Assembly: GCF_013822795.1 (NCBI RefSeq)
Contig: NZ_PNLB01000008.1
Coordinates: forward strand, 111,435-175,434
Direction: 5' to 3'
Length of the DNA stretch: 64,000 nucleotides
DNA from: Phenylobacterium sp.
GTDB lineage: Bacteria > Pseudomonadota > Alphaproteobacteria > Caulobacterales > Caulobacteraceae
Shown in pieces: positions 54,668-63,697 of this stretch; position 1 is the stretch's first letter, and each line of letters begins with the position of its first letter. Made by a program: the position numbers and the translations under genes. The notes below the pieces were generated by a model, which saw only the letters and a list, made by a program, of their open reading frames with translations, made no database searches and was not told the origin of the DNA.

Positions 54668-55719
54668 CCGGCCGCGGGCTTCGCCCAGGCGCAGACGCCC
54701 AACGTCGCGCCCGACTTCAGAAGCTTGTCGACCTGCGCCTTGGGAACCGCCCGCGAGCGGCCCGAGGCGCAGACAGCGGTAAGCTCCGAATGCCCGGCCA
54801 CGTCCAGCAGCAGCTGGTCCCAGTGCCGGTACTGCACGTCATGTCCTTCGCCCGGATAGAGGCGCATCTCCACGACGTTCGGCAGCTGCGCCTTCCAGCG
54901 CTCCGCAGTGTCGGCGGTGACCAGCTTGTCGGCGCTCCCCTGGTAGATGAAGGCCGGCGCCTTCACCGCCGAGAGGTCCGGGGCCGGGCCGCAGTAGCGC
55001 ATGATCTCAGCCACTTCCGGCGCCGGGTCGCCCATCTGGCCGCGGATGTAGAACGCCCGCGCGCCCTCGTCATAGGCGCGGTCAGCGAAACCGGGGATCT
55101 GGTGCGTCGGGCTGTCTTTCGGGAATCCCCACCAGGTCTTCGGGTTCTGCACCTGGGACTTCATGATGCCTGTGATTTGCTCGGCGGTGAGCTTGCAGAG
55201 CCCGTCGCCGGGCGGACGTTGGGTCGCGGCGGCCAGTAGGTGCAGCGAGATGAACCGCTCGGGCATGGCGGCGGCGACCTGCGCCATGTAGGGGCCGCCG
55301 CCCGAGATGGCGACGCCGGCGACGCGCTGGACCTGCAAGTGGTCGAGCACCGCCCGCACCTCGGCGACATAGTCGCCGTAGCTCCAGCCGGCCGCGATCG
55401 GGCTGTCGCCAAACCCGTTCCGCTCCACGGTGATGAACCGCAGCTTCAGCTGCTTGCGCATCGACTTGAGAAACTCGGTCATCTCGAAGGCCCGGGCGCT
55501 GGTGCCGGTGCCGCCGATGAACAGGACCGGCCGGAACCCGGCCTCGCCCGTGTCGGTGAAGTGGACGGTTCGCCCGTCCGCGGTCTTCAGGGTCTGGACC
55601 GCCGCGCCGAGGTCGTCGAACGCGACCGGCAGATCCCCGACCTTGGCGACGGTCGGCGCCTCGGCATGCGCGGTCGTCGCCAAAAGGCAGGCGGCAAGGG
55701 TCAGGCTCAGCAGTCTCAC
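54664..55719 (-). CDS. Secreted alpha/beta hydrolase
   Basis: The 351-residue exported enzyme has a signal peptide (RLLSLTLAACLLATTAHA). The fold is clear from VLFIGGTGTSARAF (oxyanion region), the nucleophile elbow GVAISGGGPYMAQVAAA with Ser near 144, FIYQGSADKLVTADTAERW with the acid Asp and YPGEGHDVQYRHWDQLL with the catalytic His. The first Gly of the usual Gly-x-Ser-x-Gly is Ala. It could be an esterase or lipase of the periplasm. Three cysteines near the C-terminus may form a disulfide. Convergent with the symporter by CTAG. Confidence 0.88.
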   Translation of the reverse strand: MRLLSLTLAACLLATTAHAEAPTVAKVGDLPVAFDDLGAAVQTLKTADGRTVHFTDTGEAGFRPVLFIGGTGTSARAFEMTEFLKSMRKQLKLRFITVERNGFGDSPIAAGWSYGDYVAEVRAVLDHLQVQRVAGVAISGGGPYMAQVAAAMPERFISLHLLAAATQRPPGDGLCKLTAEQITGIMKSQVQNPKTWWGFPKDSPTHQIPGFADRAYDEGARAFYIRGQMGDPAPEVAEIMRYCGPAPDLSAVKAPAFIYQGSADKLVTADTAERWKAQLPNVVEMRLYPGEGHDVQYRHWDQLLLDVAGHSELTAVCASGRSRAVPKAQVDKLLKSGATLGVCAWAKPAAG

Positions 55720-55871
55720 GGCGGTCTCTCCCCAATCGTTGCGACCACTGAGACCAGTTCGCTTCGACGTTCCAGGGGCGCCGTAACGTCAGGCCATGAC
55801 GCGCGCTCGCCGCAACGGCCAGAAGGCCCCCACCACGACCGCCCCAGCGGCCGCGCGAGCCAATGACGAGC

Positions 55872-56021
55872 TTAGCGGACCATGTCGCGCAGGAACGCAA
55901 TGGTCTCGACTGCGGCGGCGAGCACCGCCCCGATGACCACAAAATCGAACGCGCGGCGCGCCCAGACCAGCATTGGATTGCGCCGCACGACCGGCGTGTC
56001 TTCGGCGAAAGTAAACCGCAT
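55872..56021 (-). CDS. 49-residue single-pass membrane protein
   Basis: The frame from ATG 56021 to TAA reads a polar N-terminus (RFTFAEDTPVVRRNP), a hydrophobic stretch from about residue 25 (FDFVVIGAVLAAAVETIAFL) and a short basic tail. A perfect GGAGG Shine-Dalgarno lies 5 bases before ATG. It follows another tiny membrane-protein gene on the same strand, 64 bp apart. No family is known to me. The good start signal and sensible membrane topology make it likely to be translated. Confidence 0.68.
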   Translation of the reverse strand: MRFTFAEDTPVVRRNPMLVWARRAFDFVVIGAVLAAAVETIAFLRDMVR

Positions 56022-56085
56022 GGTGTCCTCCGTTGGGACGTATTGCCCTGTCGGAGAACGGATGCCGCAAGCTGCGCGCCAGTTG

Positions 56086-56238
56086 CTATTTGGCCAGCAT
56101 CGCCCAGCTCCAGAGACCCAGGCAGGCGAACAGCAGGGTCCACATGAAGACGCGAAGGATGACCCAGCCGCTGGGAGGCGGCTTCCGCGGCGACGGCTCC
56201 TCGTACTGGATGGAAAAGCGGGTCATGCGCGGATGCAT
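56086..56238 (-). CDS. 50-residue single-pass membrane protein
   Basis: The frame from ATG 56238 (alternative ATG 56226) encodes a polar, proline-rich N-terminus (MTRFSIQYEEPSPRKPPPSG), then a single aromatic-rich membrane helix (WVILRVFMWTLLFACLGLWS) and ends AMLAK. GGAAC upstream is a weak Shine-Dalgarno. It lies upstream of a second tiny membrane-protein gene on the same strand and is divergent from the GFA gene. I know no homologue; a role as a small subunit or stress peptide is possible but not shown. Confidence 0.62.
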   Translation of the reverse strand: MHPRMTRFSIQYEEPSPRKPPPSGWVILRVFMWTLLFACLGLWSWAMLAK

Positions 56239-56330
56239 AACGTCGTTCCGTCAATTGCGCGTAAACGGTTTTGGTTAGTTTCTGGGTCTTTAACCCTAAC
56301 GCTCGCGTCAAGGTTTCAAGGAGTTGACCA

Positions 56331-56729
56331 ATGCACGCTGGATCGTGCCTGTGCCGGACTGTTCGCTACGAGGTGGACGGCGATCTGCCGCCCATCCAAC
56401 TCTGCCACTGTGGCGACTGCCGCAAGGCCCAGGGCGGGCCGTTTGGGGCCAACATCCCGCTGGAGACCGCCAACTTTCGCCTGCTGAGCGGCGCGGACGA
56501 ACTGACCGCCTACGAGTCGTCTCCCGGCAAGGAACGGGTGTTCTGTCGCCGCTGCGGCGGGCCGCTGTTCAGCCGCCTGGCCAGCAAGCCCGGCGCGATG
56601 CGTTTGCGGGCAGGAACCCTGGACGCCCCGACCGCCGTCAAGCTTGGCTTCCACTTCTATGTGGACTCAAAGGCCGCATGGTGGCCGATCACCGACGACC
56701 TGCCGCAGTACCCCGACGCCCGCCCCTAG
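56331..56729 (+). CDS. GFA (glutathione-dependent formaldehyde-activating fold) family protein
   Basis: The 132-residue zinc protein has the GFA cysteine pattern: GSCLCRTVRYEV (Cys6, Cys8), QLCHCGDCRKAQGG (Cys25, Cys27, Cys30) and FCRRCGGPLFS (Cys72, Cys75), which bind two zinc ions. The founding member helps glutathione react with formaldehyde, but many relatives have unknown substrates. AAGGAG precedes the ATG. Its stop shares CTAG with the convergent PI-PLC-like gene. Confidence 0.93.
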   Translation: MHAGSCLCRTVRYEVDGDLPPIQLCHCGDCRKAQGGPFGANIPLETANFRLLSGADELTAYESSPGKERVFCRRCGGPLFSRLASKPGAMRLRAGTLDAPTAVKLGFHFYVDSKAAWWPITDDLPQYPDARP

Positions 56730-57811
56730 CGGATCGGATTACGCCGCGCGACGCCGCCCTCCGGCAATCCGACACGATAGGCGCCGAAGCGGGCGTCCGG
56801 CGACATGTAGTCGGTCGAGATGAACTGCGCGCCCGAAGCGAAGGCGGCGTCACGACGCGCGGTGTCGCCGCTGCGGGCCTCGACCGTGTCGGCGTCAGCG
56901 CGGGTGCGCACAAGGAGTCCGGCTTTCACCGCTGCAGCGATGCGGGGGGCCTGCTGCTGCGGCTCGTTGAGGGTGATGTACCCGGCCGCAGGCGAGGTCT
57001 CGTCGACGTTCACGAACATGACCCGCCCCGCTAGCGAGCGGCGCTGCCCGCGATAGACGGCGACCTGTTCCGGCGGAGCGTCGAGCGCGAACATCACCTT
57101 CCCGCGGGCGGCTTTCAGCGTCGGCCACGCGCCCGCCGCCACCGCCTCGCGCAAGCTGGCGCGCCGGCCCTGAACCCTATCAGGTGTGATCAGCTCGCGC
57201 TCGGCGAAGACAGACCGGATTTCGGCGTCGATCGCGTCCATCGCAGCCGCGTCGAAGACGGGCGCATCGACCGTACCAGGGACCTTCAGCCCGCCCTCCT
57301 TGAGGTTCAGCAGCACCAGGATCGGCAAATGCTCGGGGTGCGCTTTCGACCAGTCGGCGACCTGGCGCAGACAGTCGGTGAACCGCGGGCAGCTCGAGCG
57401 ATAGTCGATGTCCTGTACGTGCATCACCTTCATGCCGGGCGCCTTCAGAGGCGCGAGGTCGTACGGCAGGTCCGGCGCCATCTTCATCGCCAGCGGCGAT
57501 GCGTAGCGTCCGCCTTGCGGATCGTTCAGCAGATCGAGTTCGATCTGCCGCGCCCCCGCGTCGAGCTGCGAAACCAGCGGCGGGTGGGCGTAGTCGAGGC
57601 CGTCGGCCTGCTTAGGATCGACCGCCCTGAGCAACGCCATCTGCTTGGGCGCAATCGCCAGCTTGTACGAATTGTGGGTCCCGACGACCTGGAGGTCGTT
57701 GAGCTTCAGCGCGTCGACCGACGCACGGGTGCAGCCCGGCTCGCCGCTCGGCGTCTCGAGGTCGCAGCCCGCATGAATCGCGGCGGCCGCGGCGATGGCG
57801 GTGATGATCAT
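56726..57811 (-). CDS. Secreted Ca2+-dependent PI-phospholipase C1-like protein
   Basis: The 361-residue exported protein has a short signal peptide (ITAIAAAAAIHAGC) and the phosphodiesterase TIM-barrel features LQVVGTHNSYKLAIAPKQMA with the first catalytic His, SQLDAGARQIELDLLND with the metal-binding Glu/Asp, VMHVQDIDYRSSCPRFTDCL with the second His and a closing GAQFISTDYMSPD. It would hydrolyse a phosphodiester head group, perhaps from lipids. GAGGC lies before ATG 57811. The Nudix gene ends 13 bp upstream on the same strand, so they are co-transcribed. Confidence 0.87.
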   Translation of the reverse strand: MIITAIAAAAAIHAGCDLETPSGEPGCTRASVDALKLNDLQVVGTHNSYKLAIAPKQMALLRAVDPKQADGLDYAHPPLVSQLDAGARQIELDLLNDPQGGRYASPLAMKMAPDLPYDLAPLKAPGMKVMHVQDIDYRSSCPRFTDCLRQVADWSKAHPEHLPILVLLNLKEGGLKVPGTVDAPVFDAAAMDAIDAEIRSVFAERELITPDRVQGRRASLREAVAAGAWPTLKAARGKVMFALDAPPEQVAVYRGQRRSLAGRVMFVNVDETSPAAGYITLNEPQQQAPRIAAAVKAGLLVRTRADADTVEARSGDTARRDAAFASGAQFISTDYMSPDARFGAYRVGLPEGGVARRNPIR

Positions 57812-57824
57812 GTGCTGCCTCGCC

Positions 57825-58319
57825 TCAGCCCACGCGCTCGACGCTGATCTCCAGCGGCTCGGCCGGATGCTCACCGCGCACGATCGAGCCGATCAGCTCG
57901 CAAAACCGTTCAGGCCAGATGCGCTCGCTGGTGGCGGCGATCTCGTCCAGGCTCCACCACCGGATGTCGTCGATGAGGTCCCGTTCATAGGCCTCCCAAC
58001 CGTCGCGCGTCGGCTCTCCGCCGCGGCATCGGGCGACGATGTAGCTCTCCTTAAACAGCACTGTCTCGCCGGTCACCAGGTCGCTGACCGACTGGCGAGT
58101 CCACACGATCGGCCCCAGCTCCACACCCTCGACGAAGCCGGTCTCCTCGGCGATCTCACGCAACGCCGCCTGCAGCAGCGTCTCGCCCGGCTCGACCCCG
58201 CCGCCGACCGTGAACCAGGATGCGGTGTGCGCCGGCCGGTTCGGCAGCCGCCCTTTCAGCAACAGGATACGCCCGCAGTCGTCGAACAACAGAACCCGGG
58301 CCGTCAGTCGTTCGCGCAT
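57825..58319 (-). CDS. Nudix hydrolase
   Basis: This 164-residue pyrophosphohydrolase carries a full Nudix box, GGVEPGETLLQAALREIAEE followed by TGF (about residues 40-62), with all catalytic Glu residues. N-terminal RVLLFDDCGRILLLKGRLPN and the Trp-rich end (DDIRWWSLDEIAATSERIWP) resemble the group that acts on nucleoside diphosphate-linked compounds. Substrate cannot be named. ATG 58319 has GGAGGG before it. Downstream is the phospholipase-like gene. Confidence 0.93.
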   Translation of the reverse strand: MRERLTARVLLFDDCGRILLLKGRLPNRPAHTASWFTVGGGVEPGETLLQAALREIAEETGFVEGVELGPIVWTRQSVSDLVTGETVLFKESYIVARCRGGEPTRDGWEAYERDLIDDIRWWSLDEIAATSERIWPERFCELIGSIVRGEHPAEPLEISVERVG

Positions 58320-58434
58320 GCACCCTCCTGCCTCCTGCGGCGAGACACGCCCCGCGGCTCGCCGCATTTAAGGCGAACCCTGGTCTCAACGTGAAATTAA
58401 TCGCGCCAATCAAGGATGCGAGGCCTCACGTGGG

Positions 58435-60084
58435 ATGGAGACCCTCGGCTTGTCGTTAGCCCCTCAGCGCCTGCTCGGCTTCGCCTTTGCGAGCGCGGAC
58501 CTCCTGCTGGAACTGGCCCCGGACGGCCGCATCGCCCTGGCCATCGGGGCGAGCGAAGCGCTTTCCGGGTCGGCGGAAACCGATCTGGTCGGCCGCAACT
58601 GGCGCGACTTCATCGACCCGCGCGACTGCATGATGGTGGCGGCCCTGCTGAGCGGTCTCAAAGACGGCGGCCGCGGCGGGCCGATCGTGGTCGGCCTGGC
58701 CGGCGAGACCGACGGCGAGCGCGCCGCCGCGATGTCCGCGTTCAAGATGCCTGGCAACGGCGGCGCGGCCTCTTGCGCGCTAAGCCGCGCGGCGCCCAAG
58801 ACCAGCCACGACCTGCATGACAAGTCCGGCTTCGAAGCCGCCACCGGGGCGTTGATCGAGGCCGCCCGCGCCACCGGCGAAGAACTGGAAATGGCGTTCC
58901 TGGAGTTCGGCGGCCTCGCCGCCCTGCGTGACCGGCTCGGTCCCGAGGCGTTCGTGGCTCTGGAACAACGCCTGATCGGCGGCCTGCGCGCGCAGTCGCA
59001 CGGCGGCTCGACGGCCGCCAGCCTTGGCGCCGACCGTTTCGCGCTCGTGCGGCACAAGGGCGAGGGCGTCGACGCCCTGATCCAGCGCCTGATCGCCGGC
59101 GTGACGGCCGACTCGGTCTCAAGCCTCAAAGCCACCGCGCGGCTGATGAGCTTGCAGTCGACAGCCTCGCCCGCCCAACTAGCCCGCGCGATCCGTTACA
59201 CGCTGGACAACTTCATCGCCGAGGGCGTCGGCGACGGCTCCCCGCTCGATCTCAACGACATGGTCGACCGCTCGATCAAGAAGACCCTGGCCGACGTCGG
59301 GGTGCTCGGCGCCGCGGTGACCGACAAGCGCTTCCGTCTCGTCTACCAGCCCGTCGTGGACCTGAAGGCCGGCTCAGCCCTGCACCACTATGAGGTGCTT
59401 GTGCGCTTCGGCGACAGCGCCAGCCCCTATCCGATGATCCGGATGGCCGAGGAACTCGACATGATCGAGCCGCTCGACATCGCCGTCGTCGAGGAAACCA
59501 TCAACCGGCTCGCCAGCGAGCGTGACCTGAAACTCGCGGCCAACGTCTCAGGCCGCACAATCATCAGTCCGTCCTTCGTCAGCGCCGTGCGCCAGATGCT
59601 GGCCAAATCGCCAAGCGTCGCCGGACGCCTGCTGCTGGAGATCACCGAGAGCGCGGCCATCGACGACCTCGCCCTGGCCGACCGCCACCTTTCGGCGTTG
59701 CGCCAGGAGGGTTGCATGATCTGCCTGGACGATTTCGGCGCCGGCGCCGCGTCGCTGGCCTATCTGCAGCAACTGACCCTCGACATCGTCAAGATCGACG
59801 GCCGCTACATCCGCGAACTGCAGCACGGCGGCCGCGAGAGCACATTCATCCGCCACCTGGTTCGCATGTGCGCCGAGTTGAAGGTGCGCACCATCGCCGA
59901 GATGGTCGAGAACGCCGCCGCCGAGGACGCCGTCCGCCGCGCCGGGGTCGACTTCGCCCAGGGCTGGCTCTACGGCGCGCCCAGCGACAGCCCCGCGCTG
60001 CGCTTGGCGCCCGCCCCGGCCGCGGCGGCTGTCGCGCCCCGGCCCGCCGCCCGCCGGGTTGGATCCGTGGACAGCTGGGGCTGA
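58435..60084 (+). CDS. EAL-domain cyclic-di-GMP phosphodiesterase with degenerate GGDEF and PAS-like sensor
   Basis: The 549-residue soluble protein has a PAS-like N-terminus (about 12-110), a degenerate GGDEF domain (about 130-260, with SLGADRFALVRHK at 196-208 where GGDEF is expected) and an EAL domain (290-520). The EAL motif reads EVL (Glu320). Other catalytic residues are present: Asn370, Glu402 (EITES), Asp432-Asp433 (DDFGAG), Lys453 and the late Glu and Gln (AEMVEN, QGWLYG). It should cleave c-di-GMP, with the GGDEF relic acting as a regulatory site. The stop overlaps the GNAT start by one base. Confidence 0.92.
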   Translation: METLGLSLAPQRLLGFAFASADLLLELAPDGRIALAIGASEALSGSAETDLVGRNWRDFIDPRDCMMVAALLSGLKDGGRGGPIVVGLAGETDGERAAAMSAFKMPGNGGAASCALSRAAPKTSHDLHDKSGFEAATGALIEAARATGEELEMAFLEFGGLAALRDRLGPEAFVALEQRLIGGLRAQSHGGSTAASLGADRFALVRHKGEGVDALIQRLIAGVTADSVSSLKATARLMSLQSTASPAQLARAIRYTLDNFIAEGVGDGSPLDLNDMVDRSIKKTLADVGVLGAAVTDKRFRLVYQPVVDLKAGSALHHYEVLVRFGDSASPYPMIRMAEELDMIEPLDIAVVEETINRLASERDLKLAANVSGRTIISPSFVSAVRQMLAKSPSVAGRLLLEITESAAIDDLALADRHLSALRQEGCMICLDDFGAGAASLAYLQQLTLDIVKIDGRYIRELQHGGRESTFIRHLVRMCAELKVRTIAEMVENAAAEDAVRRAGVDFAQGWLYGAPSDSPALRLAPAPAAAAVAPRPAARRVGSVDSWG

Positions 60085-60587
60085 TGGCCCAGCCGCGCTT
60101 TCTGACCGATCGCCTGATCCTACGTCCGCGAGACGCCAGCGACCTCGAGGCCAGCGTCGCGGTCAACAGCGATGCGGAGGTGATGCGCTATCTCGGCGAC
60201 GTCTGGCCGCCCGACCGCCAGCGTGCGCACCTGTCGGCGCAGATCGACACCAACTTCGGCGAGGGCCTCGGCTACTGGAGCCTGTTCGAGCAGACGGCGC
60301 CCGAGCAGATGCTCGGCTGGGCCCTGCTGACCCCTCTGCCGGGAACCGACGACGTCCAGATCGGCTATCGCCTGAGGCGCGACGCATGGGGCCGCGGCAT
60401 TGCGACCGAGGCGGCTGCGCAGCTGATGATCCACGCGTTCGAGACGATCGGTCTACCCGCCCTCGCCGCGACCGTGCACCCGGAGAACTTGGGCTCCCAA
60501 CGGGTCATGGCCAAGCTCGGCTTCGCCGATGCAGGAACCTACGACGCCGGCGGCAAGATCGAGCGTCTCTACCGCCGGCTCGCCTAA
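60084..60587 (+). CDS. GNAT family N-acetyltransferase (RimJ/RimL type)
   Basis: The 167-residue enzyme would move an acetyl group from acetyl-CoA to an amine. It has RFLTDRLILRPRDASDLEAS at the start, the acetyl-CoA loop IGYRLRRDAWGRGIATEAAA (Arg-Gly-Ile-Ala) and HPENLGSQRVMAKLGFADAG, all typical of RimJ/RimL-like proteins. The start overlaps the EAL gene stop (TGATG), so its expression follows the phosphodiesterase. It converges with the DUF885 gene at a 2-bp gap. Confidence 0.93.
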   Translation: MAQPRFLTDRLILRPRDASDLEASVAVNSDAEVMRYLGDVWPPDRQRAHLSAQIDTNFGEGLGYWSLFEQTAPEQMLGWALLTPLPGTDDVQIGYRLRRDAWGRGIATEAAAQLMIHAFETIGLPALAATVHPENLGSQRVMAKLGFADAGTYDAGGKIERLYRRLA

Positions 60588-60589
60588 GG

Positions 60590-62443
60590 TCAGCCGCGCG
60601 CGCCGGCGATGTACTGATCGACCACCGCTTCCAGCACGGTCAGGGGCATCGCGCCCGACAGCAGGCCTGCATCGTGGAACTTGCGGATGTCGAAGTTCGG
60701 CCCCAGCGCCGCCTTGGCCTTCTCGCGCAGCCGCAACCATTCCAGCTTGCCGACCATGTAGCTGCAGGCCTGACCCGGCCAAACGACGTAGCGCTCGATC
60801 TCGGTGGTCGAGGCGGTGGTCGGCGTGCCGCTGATAGCGGTCATCGTCTCGATGGCCTTCTCGCGGCTCCAGCGCTTGGCGTGCATGCCGGTGTCGACCA
60901 CCAGACGCCCGGCGCGGAACAGCGCCGCCTGGATGTAGCCGATCTCGCCGCGCGGATCGCCCTCGTACACGCCCATCTCCCGGGCCAGTTCCTCGGCATA
61001 GAGCGCCCAGCCCTCTCCGTATGCCGACAGGAAGGTGGCGCGGCGGATCATCGGCAGGTCGGCCTCCTGCTGCAGCGACAGCTGCAGGTGATGGCCCGGC
61101 ACGCCCTCATGATAGGTGATCGTCGGCAGCGCCCACTTGGGATACTCGGCCGTGTCGCGCAGGTTCAGCCAGTAGATGCCCGGCCGCGCGCCATCGAGGC
61201 TCGGCTGGTTGTAGTAGCCGCCGGGCGCAGCCGCTTCGATCGCCTTGGGCACGCGCTGGATCTTCAGCGGCGCCTTGGGCAGCGTCCCGAAGTACTCCGG
61301 CAGGCGCTTGCTGGTGGCGGCGACCAGATCCATCAGGTCGGCGATCAACTTTTCCTTGCCGACGTCGGTGTTCGGGTAGTGGTAGCGCTTGTCCTTGTAG
61401 AGCGCCTGGATCCGCTCGCCGACCCCGCCCTTGGTCAGGCCCTGGCCCTTCAGAAGCTCGTCCGCCCGCGCCTGCAGCGCCTTGGCCTGCTCCAGGCCGA
61501 TGTTGTGGATTTCGTCGGCGCTCAGCCGGGTCGTCGTCGAACCGTGCAGCGCCTGCTCGTAATAGGCCTCGCCGTCCGGCTGGCGCCACACGCCGGCGTC
61601 GTGCCAGGCCTTGCCCTGGATGTCCTTGAACAGCGCGATCTGGCGCTCCAACGCCGGCGCGATCTTCTCGGCATAGATCTTGGCCGCCTGACCCGCATAG
61701 TCGCCGGCGATGCCCTTCTCCTTGGCCCGGCGGGCCACCGACGTCACCAGGCCCGAAGCCTCGGGCGCGACCAGCATGCCCTGCATCTGCGGCAGAGCGC
61801 GCGCGACGATGAAGTCCGGCGGGATCACGCCGGCGCCGACATCCTTGCGGGCGCGCTCCACCTCGTCGTCGATCACCCGGCCGAGGTCGGCCAGGCGCGA
61901 GAGGTAGGCGTCAGCGTCTTCCTTGCTCTCGATGCGGTGCTGATTGTCCAGCCAGGCCGGCGTCGACTGATAGGATCCGCTCAGCTGCGAGATCATGTAG
62001 GGCTGCCCGGCGCCCAGATAGCCGTAGTCGAAACGCTGGTTGGCCGCCTCGGCGGTCTCCAGGTTGAACAGCACGCTGTCGTAGTTGACGCCGGCCATGC
62101 CGGTCAGCCGGCTGCGGTCGATGGCCCTCAGCTCGTTCAGCTGGGCCGTGTTCAGCGCCTTGGCGCGAGCCTTCTCCGCCAGCGAGGCGTCGTCGAGCTT
62201 GAACTTGGCCGGAGCCCGGGCGTCCTTGTCGAGGCCAAGTCCAGTGACCAGTTGCGGCGAATCGTCCAGTGCCCGGGCGAAAATCTTCTCGAGGAAGGCG
62301 TCCAGTTGCGCGGCCGCATCCAGCGCCGGTACCGGCGCAGCGGGCTGCGGCGTGACGCTAGCGGGGGCCGCGGCCTTGCTGGCGCAGCCGCCCAGGACGG
62401 CCAGCGCGCCTGCGGAAAGAAGCAGTTGTCGGCGACTGTGCAT
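60590..62443 (-). CDS. DUF885 family lipoprotein, predicted metallopeptidase-like
   Basis: The 617-residue protein starts MHSRRQLLLSAGALAVLGGC, a twin-arginine-like signal with lipobox Cys at 20, so it may be a Tat-exported lipoprotein. It has the DUF885 hallmark TITYHEGVPGHHLQLSLQQE, an HExxxxHH zinc-binding site, followed by FLSAYGEGWALYAEELAREM and the end QACSYMVGKLEWLRLREKAK. Members are thought to be peptidases of the envelope, unproven here. ATG 62443 was chosen for the signal sequence. Confidence 0.9.
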   Translation of the reverse strand: MHSRRQLLLSAGALAVLGGCASKAAAPASVTPQPAAPVPALDAAAQLDAFLEKIFARALDDSPQLVTGLGLDKDARAPAKFKLDDASLAEKARAKALNTAQLNELRAIDRSRLTGMAGVNYDSVLFNLETAEAANQRFDYGYLGAGQPYMISQLSGSYQSTPAWLDNQHRIESKEDADAYLSRLADLGRVIDDEVERARKDVGAGVIPPDFIVARALPQMQGMLVAPEASGLVTSVARRAKEKGIAGDYAGQAAKIYAEKIAPALERQIALFKDIQGKAWHDAGVWRQPDGEAYYEQALHGSTTTRLSADEIHNIGLEQAKALQARADELLKGQGLTKGGVGERIQALYKDKRYHYPNTDVGKEKLIADLMDLVAATSKRLPEYFGTLPKAPLKIQRVPKAIEAAAPGGYYNQPSLDGARPGIYWLNLRDTAEYPKWALPTITYHEGVPGHHLQLSLQQEADLPMIRRATFLSAYGEGWALYAEELAREMGVYEGDPRGEIGYIQAALFRAGRLVVDTGMHAKRWSREKAIETMTAISGTPTTASTTEIERYVVWPGQACSYMVGKLEWLRLREKAKAALGPNFDIRKFHDAGLLSGAMPLTVLEAVVDQYIAGARG

Positions 62444-62630
62444 GTCCGCCCCCCAAAATGTCACAAAGTGGCGGGACACTACGGGGCTCGTCGCTCCGGC
62501 GACAAGACATGAGCATGGCGCGGCCGGATAATTCGCCGTAATGCGGGCCGTCGCATTCAAGGTGCTGTCGCAGTACGACCGCATTCTATCGGCAGGACGC
62601 TATCGCCCCCCGTGACGGAACCTGGACCAA

Positions 62631-63644
62631 GTGACTGATCCCAAGCCCGCCGACTGGAGCCGCAAGCTCGCCGCCTACAAGCGCCCGCGCCTCTCGCGCA
62701 GCATCTTCGAACTCGCCCTGACGGCCTCGGCCCTGGCCGGCCTCTGGGGCCTCGGCTGGGCCGCGTTTCACTTCGGACTCTGGTGGCTGGCGCTGTTGCT
62801 CACCGTCCCGGCAGCGGTGTTCCTGGTGCGCCTCTTCATGATCCAGCACGACTGCGGCCACGGCTCGTTCTTCGAGGACAAGGCCGCCAACGACTGGGTC
62901 GGGCGCGCCATCGGGCTGTTGACCCTGACCCCCTACGACTACTGGCGGCGCACCCACGCCATGCACCACGCCACCTCCGGCAATCTCGATCGCCGCGGCC
63001 TGGGCGTGATCGAGATGCTGACCGTCGAGGAGTATCTGGCCCTGTCGCCGACCCGGCGGCTCGGCTACCGACTCTATCGCAATCCGGCGGTGATGTTCGG
63101 CCTTGGCCCGACCTTCGTGTTCTTTCTCCAGCAGCGCTTGCCGATCGGCCTGATGAAGGATGGCTGGCGGCCGTGGGCCTCGACGCTCGGCAACACCGCC
63201 ATCGTCGCGGTCGGCGTCGCGCTGATGATGTGGCTGCTCGGCGTCGCGCCAGTGATCCTGGTCAACTTCACCACCATGGTCATCGCCGCCACCATCGGCG
63301 TCTGGCTGTTCTTCGTGCAGCATCAGTACGAAGGCGTGGCCTGGTCCCGGAACGGCCAGTGGAAGCGTGACGACGCCGCCCTGCACGGCAGCTCGCATTA
63401 CGACCTGCCCCAGCCGCTGCGCTGGCTGACCGCCAATATCGGCATCCACCACGTGCACCACCTGTCGGCGCGCATCCCCTTCTATCGCCTGCCGCAGGTG
63501 CTGAAGGACCATCCGGAGCTGCACGACGTCAGCCGCATCGGCCTGTGGGACAGCTTCAAGAACGCGCGTCTGGCCTTGTGGGACGAGCATGCCCAACGCC
63601 TGGTCTCGTTCCGGGAGATCCGCGGCCTGCCGCGCGCCGCCTGA
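62631..63644 (+). CDS. Fatty acid desaturase, membrane di-iron type
   Basis: This 337-residue inner-membrane enzyme inserts a double bond in an acyl chain. The three His boxes are present: MIQHDCGHGSFF (His73, His77), RRTHAMHHATSG (His109, His112, His113) and IHHVHHLSARIP near residue 268. Four hydrophobic segments flank them. The start is GTG 62631. A CoA ligase begins 88 bp downstream on the same strand, fitting fatty-acid handling. Carotenoid or sphingolipid substrates are alternatives. Confidence 0.93.
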   Translation: MTDPKPADWSRKLAAYKRPRLSRSIFELALTASALAGLWGLGWAAFHFGLWWLALLLTVPAAVFLVRLFMIQHDCGHGSFFEDKAANDWVGRAIGLLTLTPYDYWRRTHAMHHATSGNLDRRGLGVIEMLTVEEYLALSPTRRLGYRLYRNPAVMFGLGPTFVFFLQQRLPIGLMKDGWRPWASTLGNTAIVAVGVALMMWLLGVAPVILVNFTTMVIAATIGVWLFFVQHQYEGVAWSRNGQWKRDDAALHGSSHYDLPQPLRWLTANIGIHHVHHLSARIPFYRLPQVLKDHPELHDVSRIGLWDSFKNARLALWDEHAQRLVSFREIRGLPRAA

Positions 63645-63659
63645 GGCCCCTGCCCTGGG

Positions 63660-63671
63660 GTCAACGTTGAC
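63660..63671. promoter_or_regulatory. 12-bp perfect palindrome upstream of acyl-CoA synthetase
   Basis: GTCAACGTTGAC is perfectly self-complementary and lies 62-73 bp before the synthetase start. It is a plausible TetR-type operator for fatty-acid metabolism; the binding protein is unknown. Confidence 0.5.
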
Positions 63672-63697
63672 ACCCGCGCGCCGCTGACCCCCAACTT

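Noticed and set aside
55789..55871. Very short hydrophobic minus-strand frame after the 49-residue gene
   Set aside because: Only about 24 codons from the nearest start codon, with no Shine-Dalgarno.
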